This document shows, piece by piece, positions 12,813 through 24,594 of a DNA stretch of 64,000 nt. The stretch comes from Pseudisothecium myosuroides (lineage: Eukaryota > Streptophyta > Bryopsida > Hypnales > Lembophyllaceae): positions 33,459,288-33,523,287 of the forward strand of contig OX637288.1 of NCBI GenBank assembly GCA_951799445.1, read 5' to 3'. Under the pieces are notes generated by a model. The model ran no database searches. It saw only the letters and a list, made by a program, of their open reading frames with translations, and was not told the origin of the DNA. Every line of letters begins with the position of its first letter. Positions within the stretch are counted from its first letter, which is position 1. The translations under genes were made by a program, and so were the position numbers.

Positions 12813-13560
12813 TTGGCTTTATCATTTGCATTTTTGTATGTTAGGGACATGTTTAGGATTTAGTATATATTTTGTGAGTGTCTTGGACAAGTTTGTAAAC
12901 CCCAAAAGGATGTTGTTGTGGAAGTGTTTCTCCTTTGAGAGTAATGCAACTAATGCCCTTGTTGGCATTAGTCACATTAGTCACAAAAGACAAAGTCTTC
13001 TATAATTTTTGACTAATCCCAACATTAAATTTTTCAAAAACTTTGTAGGTGCTTTTTAGAGGATGTTGGATGTTTGGGTGCAAGTTCTTGCAAGCATTGA
13101 TGACTTTTCCAATTTTTTTTCCAATTTCTTATTGTTCTAACTAAAATTTAAAATATATTTCAAAATTGGCTTTATCATTTGCATTTTTGTATGTTAGGCA
13201 TATGTTTAGGATTTAGTATATATTTTGTGAGTGTCTTGGATAAGTCTATATGCCAAAGAAGGATGTTATTGTGGAAGTATTTCTCCTTTGAGAGTATTGC
13301 AACTAATGCCCTTGTTGGCATTAGTCACAGTAGTCACAAAAGACAAAGTCTTCTATAACTTTTGACTAATCCCAACATTAAATTTTTCGAAAAATTTGTA
13401 GGTGCTTTTTAGAGGATGTTGGATGCTTGGATGCAAGTTCTTGCAAGCATTGGTGACTTTTGAAATTTTTTGAAATTTTTTTATTGTTCTAACTGAAATT
13501 TAAAATATATTTCAAAATTGGCTTTATCATTTGTATTTTTGTAGGTTAGATATATGTTTT
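12813..13560. repeat. 352-bp tandem duplication with a partial third copy
   Basis: TTGGCTTTATCATTTG starts at 12813, 13166 and 13518. Each unit goes on with TTAGGATTTAGTATATAT, CTAATGCCCTTGTTGGCATT and AAGACAAAGTCTTCTATAA. The first two copies are about 90% alike by eye; the third is cut after about 40 bp. No gene is seen. Confidence 0.88.
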
Positions 13561-13689
13561 GTGAGTGTTGGATTCCCTCTTCCCTTGAAGATTACATGGG
13601 GTGCAATGAGGACAATTGATTGCAAAGCATCCCCACGTGCATACTTGAGGGGTAGGCCTAGGAATGAAATTTTAGACTTGAAATTGTGA

Positions 13690-14095
13690 TTTTTATTTTA
13701 TTTTTTTGTGAGTGTTGGATTCCCTCCCCTCCCCCCCCCCCAAAAAAAATCCTTCCCCTCCGCTCCCCTTTTCATCCCTCCTCTCCCCCCCCCAAAAAAT
13801 CCTTCCCCTCCCCTCCCCTCTTCATCCCTCCCCTCCCTTCTTCATCCTTCCCCTCCCCTTTTCATCCCTCCCCTCGTTTTCATCCCTCCCCTCCTGTCCC
13901 TCCTCTCCCGGTCTCCCCTTCCCTAGCCCCTAGCCCACTCCCCGCCGTTCTCCACCCCATTGTTCCCCTCCCCGCCGTTCTCCACCCCATTGTTCCCCTC
14001 CCCGCCGTTCCCTTCTCCTCCCCGTTGTTCCCCTTCCTTCCCTCCCTCCCCCCAACCCTGCTCCCCCTCAGACTGCCACTCTTTTGCCCAGCCCG
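13690..14095. repeat. C-rich polypyrimidine tract
   Basis: Long runs of CCCCTCCC with small tandem units, such as three copies of a CCGCCGTTC-type unit near 13940-14010. Every frame is open and Pro/Ser-rich on one strand and Gly/Arg-rich on the other, which is a composition effect and not a protein. Confidence 0.8.
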
Positions 14096-14149
14096 CCTTA
14101 GGCTCTGACCCCTTCTCAATCCCTGGCAACTGCTGTAGGACTTAGATTT

Positions 14150-14772
14150 TTTTGATTAGCATAGGGTTTTGGTCCATTTTTCAAATGTGTCATCCCTTCC
14201 TTCTCTTGTCAGGTTTCATGTGGGTCAGAGATGAAGGGCCAGCTCATGGACCCAGCCTTTTTTATACTTGGAACCTTGTTTTTAGCCTGCCCAAGGAAGC
14301 AATAGGTTGTGTTTTTCAATCTCCCTCACAAATAGATGAAATTTTAACATTTTAGGTTAGAAAAAATTTCTTTAGATGGTGTCCATGACATTGAAGGTGA
14401 TGACCGTTCACTTTTTCAAAAAACGTTTTTATGAAGGAGAAATAAAATTCTAAAGATTTCCATGTGTATGGATTTTGGGGCAAAAATGTTTGCACATTTG
14501 CATTTTTTTTGTATATGTTGTACAATCCTGATCAACTTGAAATTTTTGGAGGAAGTTCCTTTCTTACCATGAATAATGAATTCCAACTTGCACAAGTGAC
14601 ACAAACCATTTTGAGTGTCACTTAGCCCTTGTGAAGTTGAGCTGCCCACATTTTTCAGGCCCTAAAAATAGTCATTTTGTCACCCTAAACACTAATTTCT
14701 TGCAATCCAGACGGTCAAACCTTTTCAAAAAAATACCATATATCCTTGAACCACCCTAATACAAGATCCTAC
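14150..14772 (+). repeat. Right-end domain of piggyBac-type element, copy 2, left of the MULE
   Basis: Homologous to 9540-10190. The sequence breaks at 14772/14782 where the MULE begins and resumes at 29460, ending with the element terminus at 29559. No gene is seen. Confidence 0.75.
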
Positions 14773-14782
14773 GGTTAGATAT
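14773..14782. repeat. MULE target-site duplication, left copy (GGTTAGATAT)
   Basis: Ten bases, GGTTAGATAT, directly before the left terminus, repeated exactly at 29450-29459. MULEs usually make 8-11 bp duplications. In the paralog at about 10166-10195 the matching stretch holds a single copy of the corresponding ten bases, as expected before insertion. Confidence 0.9.
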
Positions 14783-14910
14783 CAGGGTTGCTAATATGTG
14801 AGCTTGTGAGCCTGAGCCTATGAGCCTATGAGCCTATGAGCCTGACATTTTTTTGTTTCTTACCTATAATCGTGGACCTATGACCGTGGATATTAGACTG
14901 AGGGTAAAAG
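14783..14910. repeat. MULE left terminal inverted repeat with sub-terminal repeats
   Basis: Starts CAGGGTTGCTA. It then has a run of GAGCCTAT units (14810-14845) and, after a spacer, CCTATAATCGTGGA and CCTATGACCGTGGA (14863-14890). The reverse complement of the right end shows the same order: GCTA, GTGAGCC, GAGCCTA, AGCC, then CCTATGACCGTGGA and CCTATAACCATGGA. Repeated sub-terminal motifs in several DNA transposon families bind transposase; here that is an inference. Confidence 0.8.
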
Positions 14911-17900
14911 CAAAGATTTTTGTAGCTTTGTAGTCAATAGAAGCTAGAGAGTTTAGAACAAGTAATGATCTTCCTCATAAGTAATTTCTTTGTAAGAAAA
15001 TATATGAATTTCAATCGAATAAGATCACAATATACAATACGAGAAGTAGAAAAAGGAAAGAAGTATTAGCCACACTCAAGGATTGAGAAAACAATAGTGA
15101 GATATAGAAAATCAAATTCAATATATAGCAATGCAAGTCATCATTCAATGCATTGTTATGAAGTACATAAATCCTATTTGGAGACTACAAATCCAATCCA
15201 ATCCAAATCAAACTAAACATCTCCATGTTATGTACTAGTTGAAGAATCCGATATTGACTTCTCATTTGAAGAAACTGCCTTGACATCAACATAATCTAGA
15301 ACACGAGGGTCTACTCCTTGATGATGGGCAAAACTACGTGTGCTGCCATGAACTTCGAATGCTCGAGCTAAGTCCTCGACATAAACTGGCAAGTCAAAAG
15401 ACTTCTCCGGACTTGGAAAGAAGTCGGGTCTACCAAAAAATGGCAAGTTTGATTGGGAGTTCCGCCTCATAGATCTATAACACAAAGCCAAAACAACTTA
15501 GTAAAAATACAATATGAATTTATAACTTAATCAAATTAAAAGTCTAAGGTTGACTTACGTATTGAATCGTGATTTCTTCTTGATGGATTCCACGACAAGA
15601 TCTTCGTCAGAATCACCGGAGTCTTGAACCACTGGTACTGCAGTCACCGCAACAGATGACAAAGGACGTACTAGTGGTGCCAACATGGCCTTGAAGATGC
15701 CCTCCTCTTCCTCAAGAGCAACAATGTGGCGACCGGAAGATCAGCATGCATAAATAGAGGCACCTACATCAAAACAAATTATTTCAAAATGGACATAGTT
15801 GACATCTTATACATTATAATTACACATGAAAATATAATTACAATTAAGAATTCACATAAGAAAAAGTAAAGAAGACCTGTGCTTGCAGTAAAATCAAAAA
15901 CAACATCGCCAGGCAACGTGCATGACTCAATTAACATAGTCATTAACACACGGCTCTTCTCACGAGGACCACGCCATGGACGGTCGCCATTCATGGCCAA
16001 GTCTTCAACATCCATAGTATTCTGCAAAATGTCATCTCCGTCGACGTCAACTTTGCGGAACTTGAGGTCAGGGATTTGTTGGAAGTCGAATTTTGAAGTT
16101 GGAATCTCAGCAAGGTCCCTAACCAGTAGAGTGATCCCAAATCGCAAAGTCTGCATAAGAAATTCAGTTAATATTGCAAGTTTTTTAGAAAATATCAAAA
16201 ATTGAAAATTCAACAAGGAATTTTGGAAAGAAGAAAGTTTCTTACCGGTTTGGAAATGTCTGAGGGGTTTGTCAAATATAGTTGATTCATACCCCACCAA
16301 TCTTTCTCCTTCTTGAAAGAGTATGCCTTGCAATGCTGAAGAATAGAAGCCTTTGCCTTTCTGCTTTGAAGATGAATGATGATGAGGGCACCATCGTCGT
16401 GGACATGATTATCAGCAAACTCAAAAAGTGGTTGCAACCAAGAGTCTGGTAGAGCATTCCACTCTGGAATGCTTGATTCCGGCTCACTCACACCACGAAC
16501 AGGAAGACCCTCGCATGTCTACCAAAATGAGATCAAAGCCGGGGTGCTTATCAACTACTCCACGATAAGCCCTCCTTCGCTTTGATGCGTTCTGCAAAAC
16601 AATGCAAATATCAATTAATTGCCATTTCCATAGCAATCTGCAAAGATGACCATTCACGCTTATACATTGTGTTAATTCATTTGAATTTGTAAGAAATATC
16701 ATACCTGTCGCGAGAAGTCTAAGATGCGCGTGTACACGGTTGGAGCTGGCCCGCTCATGCCGCAAAGAACTGCCTCCATCTTCATATTCAAAATCAACTC
16801 CGCTACTGAAGCAACAACCGTAGCCTCTTCAGTCTTTCGTAGAGGCCCGCGAGTGAGGACCTCTTCAGTTAGCGATGTATAAGGGGAGGTGGAAAGCTTA
16901 CCCGCCGTTGGTGGACCTTGTACTATCGAGGTATTATCCACTGACGACGTAGGATGCTCTAGAGCAGGTGTTGTGGCAATGGCCTTCTTTCCCTTCAACT
17001 TTTGAGTCTCCTTCTCTGCGGCCTTCGCAGCCGCCTTCAGCTTCTTTTCCGCCTCTTTTGCAGCGGCCTTCTCTGCGGCCTTCATGAGTTTCTCTTCTTT
17101 CTTTCGATCTTCTTCTTGGCGCTTCAAAATGGCCTTCTGCTTTGCAGACTCCTCCAAGCCTGCATACTCCTCCAACACAACATCAGCAGCCCCTGTCGTT
17201 TGAAGACTTTGCCGTAGTGCAACCTCTGTAGGTGGTGTAAATGTCGGCTCACACTCTAGATACCATCCACAACCGTTCAGATGTGCAGTCGTCCAGGTCT
17301 TCAACTGGTTCAATGTAAACATGCACTCAGAGGATCCTCGATCAACCCACGTGCTCAAGAATGGAGGCAAGTCATGTTTGGAGATGGCCTTTTTGTTATA
17401 TAACTCCAACTTAAAGTACCTGATCAAAGAAGTGAAGATGAATAGAGGTCACAATCACATAAAAAAATATTCAATTTAGGCAATATATTCAAAGACAATA
17501 AACAATAATTATTATTGTACCTGAAAACGACACGTTTGATAACATTGTCGGTGCCGCTGTACTTTAGAAAATTGTCTCCTTTTTTAAAATAACCCTTCTC
17601 AACTAGATCATCGACGAATGCCTGATCCCAAATCTTCATGCGCCATCCTTCAACATACTCTGCCGCTGTCTCAGGCTCAAGAGGACTTTGCATATCCACT
17701 GTCAAATTGTCCCTGAGGATTATCATGTCCACAGCCACAACTACAGCTGCCTCAATCTACACAAACATATACAATTACAGAAATGAATAAGAAATTCAAA
17801 TGAAATGAACATTAAATAAAGGCAAAGCATAGGAGATACAAATATTGGAGTAAGTTCTAAACTCACTCCTGCCCACCACACTGCCTTGTGAAGAAAGGCA

Positions 17901-19989
17901 GTGAGCTTGTCGTCATTCATTGGCTTTGGCGGAAACTTCCTTGCTTCACGTGAATGGGTGGACAAGTTCCACCATTTCAACCACCTTACTTTATAAATAG
18001 CTTTTGCACTGGAGCTTGAGATAAGTTGAAGCTTATCAAGAGTCATCTCTGGATCAACGTTTAAACTCCAATGCCTTTCAATCTGCAATACAAGAAATAT
18101 GATTTTGTTTAGAATTCAAAATTTCAAGCATGGACAAAAAAAAATGAATCATATGAACTAGATTTTGGATTAAAAAAGAACTCAAATTTGATTTGGACCC
18201 TTACTTCTTCAAGCCACTGCGGACCAAAGTCTGGAGTTGCCACTGTCACCATCTTTGCAAGCTTATAATACAAATTGGAGGTCTTATCTTTTGCCCCCTT
18301 TTGCATTGCTGCCACCGCTCCATCTTCATCCACTTCTTCATGTGGAGTACATTCGTGGTACACCCTGACAGCCGCATCTGCTGCAATAGCAATCTCATGC
18401 TGCAAAAGTGCACCACAACAAAATTGAGAATGCAAAAGAAGTAGAGAAAACATAAGAGAAACTTCATCTAAAAATTAAAAAAAATGGAGAACACTTCCCA
18501 AGACATACCCGAAAGATGAACGAAGTGAAGATCTCCAATGGCATCGAATACCATGACTTCTTTGAAGTTTGCTGGCACTTCATGTATTCAGAATCGCTAA
18601 GAAGTTCTTTGAATTCTTTTATGGGCATCACTCCATACTTCTGGATTTGATACAAAATATGTACCAAGTTTGTTTTGACATGAGAGTCTTCAGTGTGCCT
18701 GTACAAAAGTATAGAATAAATAAATATTATTGAAGATATTAAAAATACAATGCAATTTCAAATGTTAAATTATACAAAATCAATATGTTGTAGAAAATAT
18801 ACTTACTTATTAATGTCATGCATTGCTTGCATGACCGCACCCGTGCGTCCTTTTGTTTCCAACAAAATGCAATCCACCTCAATATGCCATTCTCGATCTT
18901 TGATGTGGAGTCTTGTGATGTGAGACATCCATGCAATGTGACGGTGGTTACCGTCACAAATGAAGAATTTCAAGTTCTTGAGACGCCTGAGTTCTGGTGT
19001 ACGATCTAGAAATGCTTCAAACTTCATGACTTTTTCCTTCCACAAAGGATTTAGGGATGCATGGTCTTCTGGTGTCATCAATTGTATATCCCCTCTCTCA
19101 TTTGTAGTTGAAACATAAAACACAGAAGCCCCGTCGCGATAATTAAATATGAATTGTTGCTCAAGCTTAGTGAGATCACATGTCAAAGTGGGTCTCACCA
19201 TAGGCATGGGAGTCAAGAGGCAAAGTGGAATACACATTCGAGAAAGTGATGTAGGCTTGAATCGCATGCTATTGATGGCCACAGTGGAATCCACTTTTTG
19301 CTTCCTCCGAAGAACATCTTCGGCATCATTTTGTTGGTCCATTGTCTCCTCACCGTCCTCTTCATCATTACTATCAGGGTGACCGATCTCAGGCTGCTCA
19401 TTCTCTTGTGAGTTAAATGTTGAAGTCTCTGATTGAGTCCCTTGTGTGTATACAAGCGTGGTAGGATCCTGAACTCAAAACATTGACAATTCCATTACAA
19501 TATTCAAATGGGCTAAGCATGGAGGCATAAAATGTAACATTAGATCATCCTACAAGGTTATGGAATACATTGTAGACTTCTATTGCATCTTACATGACAA
19601 GTATATGTTGACAAACAATTTGGAATTAATTACATTCAAATTGAAATGACATGATGAAATACAAATATAAAATATAATTATGGATTAGAATGCAATTGAA
19701 AGAGTTTAAATGCATTCAAATTGACTAAAGTAATGTAGTACATGCTCTCACCAAGCTCTTCTCGGCGATGTCATGCTCTTTAGCATGAGTTGGTCCAGTA
19801 GATAGAATCTGACAAACATACAATGTCACAAGAAAAATAGGAATGTCAATAAGTATACAAAGCCATCATTTGATATCTAAATTAAATATAAATGGATACC
19901 ACCCTTAAATGGATTGCTAGAATATCTAGTGTTCATGATTCCAATCCAAAAAATAAATAAATAAAATTAATCACTAAGATTAATGACTG

Positions 19990-21660
19990 GCTATGGAATG
20001 ATAATAATTTAGAAGACATCGGAAGACTACATTGCGGCACCGCAAGGCCTACTCTCTTAAATTTTTGACCATTTCAATAACCATTTCAGATCATGAACCA
20101 TTTCAAAGAACTAAAATCAATTCCAAAATCTATAATAAATTGATCCCTCCGTTGATGGAATGGTAAACCATTTCATTAGGCTTTAAGTATTAAAACCCAA
20201 ATAATGAAGATAGTTTAAAACAAATGAATATTGTATAGGACAATTAAATTTCTAATACTACAATAAAATTTTGTTCCACATGTTCTTGCGGTCATGCAAG
20301 GGAAGTTCATCATACTTTCTTCATTAAAATTCATTAAGAATTTAAAAGAATTACAACTTGTGAGGATAATCTAATAATTAGAAAAAACTATAAATACTGA
20401 GCACCAACCTATTGTGGAATTGTAAGCTTTGCTAATGAATACTAATTAAATAAAAATCATGGATTATTTGAACAATGAAATTTAGACAATTAAAAATTAA
20501 ATAATCCCAGTCTCCTTGTAGTCACTACTTTCAAACTTAATGGTGCTCTATTAAATGTAAATAGATAAATCATGAGTAAAACTAGGACTTCTAAGGATGA
20601 CCTCCTTATATAATGTAAAAAAAAATTCATTCGCCTACCATTGCGGGACCGCAAGCCATGCATTTTAAATAATCATAGATTACTGTAATGAAAGAGCACT
20701 CCATAGAAAGATGAATTTCCAAAAAAAAATAATGAAGTGGTTCCTCTTCCCCCATGCAATCACGCTAGCAAATTTAATGGTGCTTCATTGAATAAAATTG
20801 ATTAATAATCATAAAGAATGAGGACATTTGACAACAATCTCCATATTATACAAAAAAAATTCCTACTCTATTGCGGAACCGCAAGACTTGATAACAAATG
20901 TTCATTTGATTCAAATCATGAATAACTTGAATGAAGAACACTCCCTAGGGCAATGAAAATTCAACAAATTTCAAACAAAAATGGTACCTAACCCCCTTTC
21001 AGTCACGCAAGCGCACTAAATGATGTTCCATTAAATTCAATTGATAAAAATTTCAAACTCATGACATTTAAGGATGACCTCTTTATATTTTGAAAATCAA
21101 ATGAATTAAAAATGGATCTAAACAAAATTCCATTAAAGACAATTATAAAAATTTCTAAAAATTGAATTGCCATCAAATCAAGAAATTCATGGGGTGCATT
21201 CGAATAATTGATCCCCACCCTTTTGCGGGATCGCAAGCTTAGTTTGATATGACTAAATTTAAAACAATGTACTGAAAAATCTACAAGGACTAGTAACGAC
21301 GACTTAATTTGAATGAAATTGAATTAGAATCTAGTCCCAAATTTGTGGCCGCGCAAGCCCCCTTCATGATAGTCACTTCAATATCATATGAACAAAATAT
21401 CAAATGAATGAAAACTATAGAGGGCAACAAATTCTGTTCAAAACAAAAATACAGCATTGGTCTCCACCTCATTGCGTTACCGCAAGCACTGTCGGTGACA
21501 ATGAATTGAAATAAATTCAAAGAGAAAATATTTAGCCGAGGATGGCTTTTGACAACAGATTTCAAACAAGCTCAAGAAATTTTGTCCACAAATCCATTGC
21601 GGTCACGCAAGCCCTAAACATGGTAGTCCACTAAACTCCATCATGGTATTAGGTGAGGTG
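19990..21660. repeat. Diverged tandem repeat of about 240 bp, two palindromes per unit
   Basis: Phrases recur in fixed order: a palindrome, then AATGGTGCTCCATTAAAT-like, AATTGAT-AA, TCTAAGGATGACCTCCTTATAT-like, AAAAATTC-TACC, a second palindrome, TTCA-TTGATT-AAATCATGAATA-like, and GAAGAACACTCC-like sequence. The two half-units differ from each other, so the true period is a dimer of two 115-130 bp halves. The flanking sequence has diverged much further than the 14-bp motifs, which hints at selection on the motifs. Confidence 0.7.
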
Positions 21661-23049
21661 TCAAATGAAGCTGTTTAACTAAGAATAGTACAAAAGAAAC
21701 ACACCAAACTCCATCAGACCTTAGTTTTGATGCTCCAAGGGTTTCATCTTGTGTTTTTCTAAAACTCTGGCTCTTTGGTCCCACATTGCACACTAATAAT
21801 TGGCAGTATCAAATTTCCAACAGTTGTGGACATTGTAGCTATCAATCTAATGCAAGCTAAAATCTATAGATTCACACGAAAGCTGGTTCCCGAGAGAATT
21901 AACAAAGTTCTGGAGTCATTATTACAACATTCAAATGCTATACGACTTTATTTAATTGAAGGCAATATAAAAAATGAGATCTGAAATATCACATCCCTTC
22001 CATTCTCTTCTTTGGAGAATTTTCTCGCATACCTTAAAAAAATTGGATGAATCTAAAAACAAAACAAAAATTGAAAGCTTCATATGGGATCTGAATTCTA
22101 CCAATGTACCAGCTGTATAGTTGCGGTAACGCAACGGCCAGAGAGGATGAATAGAGAAACAAACAATTTTGATTTACTCACTTGGCCGTGATATAAGATT
22201 GAGGTTGATATTCAAAAAAATTATGTTAAACTCTTAATCTTTAAAGGACGCGACCTTCTATGACCAAGATAATCACCAAAATGCTCGAATTATTGAATCA
22301 ATAGGTGCATTCTTTATTTCAATTGACACTTCTCAGAATCAAGGTCCTTTGAAATTGTTCCTTAAAACCAGTAAACACCACAAAGAAATGCGGTGCAAAT
22401 TTTTTACTCAAGCTCTGCACTTAGATCACGCTCAATGCCATGTGCAAAAGACCTAACGGTCATTGAATTCTGCAAATAGTCACGTACATCATCAAACTGC
22501 TCAACTGCTCCTCTACCTTGCAACTACTGCAATAAAAAATTTCAACAATCTCCGACTCCCAACTCTAAATCCTACGCAGCCAAGAGTGAAATTGATAAGT
22601 AGATGCCATGAAAAAATTGAAGCACTACGACTCAAGGGAGTGACAATCTGCTTCTTGAAGACGGAATTACAAGCAGGTTGGACATGTGAGACTGGAGTTC
22701 TATAGTAGAGAGACGGTCTGATATTTATTTGTACATTGGATCCCGAGTAAATGCCGACCTTTATCAAGATATTGAAGTTCATAGACTGTGATCTTTTATC
22801 AAAAGATGATCTCAATGATCCAGGGGATTGAGGTTAAGACATTTTATATACTACTTGCGGTAACGCAAGCTTCAAGCGAGGTTCTCAAATAAGCTTCTAG
22901 CGAGGTTCTCAAAAATAAAAATGTGCCGCATACAAGGGCTTCAGCTCACACTTTAGATGCCCAAGACATCAAGCTGCCAAACAAGTACTCTCGCTATTCC
23001 TATCGAACGTAACAATTGTGTCGCTTCCAGCTAAGTTGCGGTACCGCAA
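20032..23049. promoter_or_regulatory. Array of TTGCG-N4-CGCAA palindromes in intron 1 of the ParB-methyltransferase gene
   Basis: Exact arms at 20032, 20641, 20871, 21223, 21472, 21597, 22121, 22855 and 23036 (14 bp each). One mismatch at 20286 (right arm TGCAA) and 21343 (left arm TTGTG). Weaker versions at 20412, 20516, 20754 and 20997. In 20286-21610 the spacing is mostly 105-130 bp, with one gap of 226. The motif is CpG-rich in AT-rich DNA, and I found no exact copy elsewhere in the window. The most regular site, TTGCGGTACCGCAA at 23036-23049, lies 56 bp downstream of the exon 1 donor. Several variants differ by C-to-T or G-to-A, as expected from deamination of methylated CpG. The layout is like a parS or iteron array; binding by the encoded ParB-like protein, or methylation by its partner domain, is an inference. 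Confidence 0.9.
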
Positions 23050-23664
23050 CTAGATACTGGGAGTTGAATGGAAATTTTTAGAGAGGGTGGTGGATGAGAC
23101 ATACCGGATCAAGAGACTTCTTCTTCAACTTTTCGACGCGCTTGCTTGTCCGCAACACTTGTACTTCCCGATTTTTGTTCGCACTCCTTGTGGGTCGCTT
23201 CTCGTCCATTGAATCCTGCAACATGACCAGCAATGTCAGATCATAACAAGTACAAAAAGGAATGCGTTTGTGTGGTTGTATCATTACTAGGTCTAGAAGG
23301 TTTTACTAGAATAACAAATCTGTAGAGCCCGTGGAGCAACAACAGACCGTGGAGCAACAACATCTGACTTCGGGAAAATGAAGTCACAAACAGAACACAG
23401 CAAAGAGGAAGGTGAAGTTCAAGGAGCCAAGAATCTCGGGCTTGGCGCTTCTTTCCCTAATTCCCGATTCCACTTGTAGAAAACTTGGGGCGGCGCTTGG
23501 CATGTTCTGAAATTAGGTTAAATTAGCAATTAGGTTGCTTGACCCACATTAAATGTATTGACGAAGTCATCAGTGTGTCCTAAGCCGTTGGATACATCCA
23601 AAATGAAAGTAAAATTATTTCTATAATTTTTTAATTCATTAAAACATTGGAATTCAATAATATT

Positions 23665-23917
23665 CACATTGTAGTGTAAGAGATTGCATTTTTTATGCAT
23701 GAAGGAGTGCGAGGGCTTTGCTTTGTGGCGTTTGGACACGCAATGTGAAAGTAATGTTTTAAAAAATAAAAATAAAAAACTTAATTCCATTTTTTAATTT
23801 TAAAAAAACATTACTTTCACATTGTATGTCCAAACGCCACAAAATAAAGTCCTTGCACTCCTTCATGCATAAAGCTTTCTATTCGTACCAAAAAATAACC
23901 TCTTACAGTATAGTGTG
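23665..23917. mobile_element. Foldback MITE inside the MULE
   Basis: Inverted arms of about 110 bp meet near 23785. TTATGCATGAAGGAGTGC, GTGGCGTTTGGACA and TGTGAAAGTAATGTTTT appear on the left and, inverted, on the right; the outer ends begin CACATTGTAGTGTAAGAGA. A diverged relative lies at 34910-35080. The insertion is upstream of exon 1 of the ParB-methyltransferase gene, in the region between the two divergent genes. Confidence 0.8.
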
Positions 23918-24204
23918 ACAGTTATTAATTTTAAAGTTTTAATGATGTATTTCAAAAGCCATATTCGTAAAATATCCGTTTCAAAGAGATTATTGAGCCC
24001 TTATTACAAGAATAATGAATCTATAAATAGAGCATTCTTATAATATTATAATAATGATTGAATTTGTAATATTACAAGGTGTCAAGAAATTAGCAAAGGG
24101 GATAGCTAGTACAAAGAAGTTTATAGCAGGAACATAGACAGGTTCATATTCTAGTAAAGAATCTTTTGACAATAGCAATGCTTATAACGTGCAGTGCAAA
24201 TGTG

Positions 24205-24594
24205 TTAAAATAAAAAATTAAGAATGCAAGGAATTTGAACAACATAGAAGGTGTTTCTACAGATGCATATGTTTTCAATGTCCTCTCCAATTGGCTGATA
24301 TTGTGCGCTAGCGGTCATCTTTGACATTTCTGCTATTGCGTCAATGTTTGTCTCCACCATGTCCACCTCTACACCACAGCCTCCTTCTTCATAACTAAGC
24401 ACGCGGATGGCTCCGAGTGTAGCTTCACTTGTCTTCGACACGACTTTCTTCCTATTCATCCTAGATCGCCTAAGTGCCTTGGAAGAAGAGAATAGAAGTA
24501 ACCTACGCTTTCTCCTACTTTTTGTACCCCTTCCAATAACATAGAAACCACTCTGGTCTTCTATGCACATGAAGTAATAGAACAAAACATGCAT
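24205..24594 (-). CDS. Unassigned basic frame between the two MULE genes
   Basis: A 129-residue frame (or part of an exon) with a strongly basic patch, TKSRRKRR and RRSRMNRKK, followed by a mixed acidic C-terminal part. I recognise no family. It is richer in G+C than the spacer on either side, and its codons look protein-like up to about the IGEDIENI segment; the last 20-30 residues run into AT-rich DNA. It lies upstream of, and on the same strand as, the ParB-methyltransferase gene, so it could be a 5' exon of that gene, a third small gene, or a relic. Confidence 0.3.
   Translation of the reverse strand: MHVLFYYFMCIEDQSGFYVIGRGTKSRRKRRLLLFSSSKALRRSRMNRKKVVSKTSEATLGAIRVLSYEEGGCGVEVDMVETNIDAIAEMSKMTASAQYQPIGEDIENICICRNTFYVVQIPCILNFLF

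Larger units (their letters stand above)
15228..23209 (-). pseudogene. ParB/Srx-like domain fused to a beta-class DNA N4/N6 methyltransferase, 12 exons, two lesions
   Basis: Exons (- strand, 5' to 3'): 23209-23105, 19808-19752, 19468-18807, 18698-18509, 18399-18205, 18082-17867, 17756-17521, 17419-16705, 16591-16246, 16150-15877, 15763-15559, 15474-15228; about 1,148 codons. All junctions are GT-AG and in phase except across exon 9. Order: basic N-terminus (residues 1-35), acidic stretch, ParB/sulfiredoxin-like domain with signature FICDGNHRHIAW (DGNHR about 226-230), a long middle part, an Ala/Lys/Glu-rich coiled coil (about 635-690), then methyltransferase motifs: FDLILVD (motif IV-like, about 811-817) followed by PGDVVFDFTASTG and, past a stop, SSGRHIVALE (motif I region, FxGxG-like). 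Motif IV before I is the beta-class order. Lesions: a one-base phase error near 16505-16519, and TGA at 15741-15743 where CGA (Arg) is likely. ParB-methylase fusions are known in phages and bacteria. The DNA target is unknown. Confidence 0.8.

Noticed and set aside
13686..14129. Proline-rich and glycine-rich proteins on opposite strands
   Set aside because: Polypyrimidine low-complexity DNA; overlapping frames on both strands are equally open.
16484..16765. Early natural end of the methyltransferase gene at the stop after codon CE near 16484
   Set aside because: The next frame continues directly with sequence that fits the methyltransferase and leads in phase to three more exons, so a small frameshift explains it better.
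21290..22815. Extra exons in intron 1 of the ParB-methyltransferase gene
   Set aside because: Frames at 21290-21565 and 22513-22815 are open on the - strand, but they overlap or abut the repeat array, lack good splice sites in phase, and exons 1 to 3 join in phase without them.
20032..23049. CRISPR array
   Set aside because: The motif is a 14-bp palindrome with 105-730 bp intervals that are related to each other, inside a spliced eukaryotic gene. There are no unique spacers and no cas genes.
15228..23209. Bacterial or phage contamination
   Set aside because: The gene has eleven GT-AG introns, AT-rich plant-like spacers and lies between the ends of a transposon nested in other plant elements.
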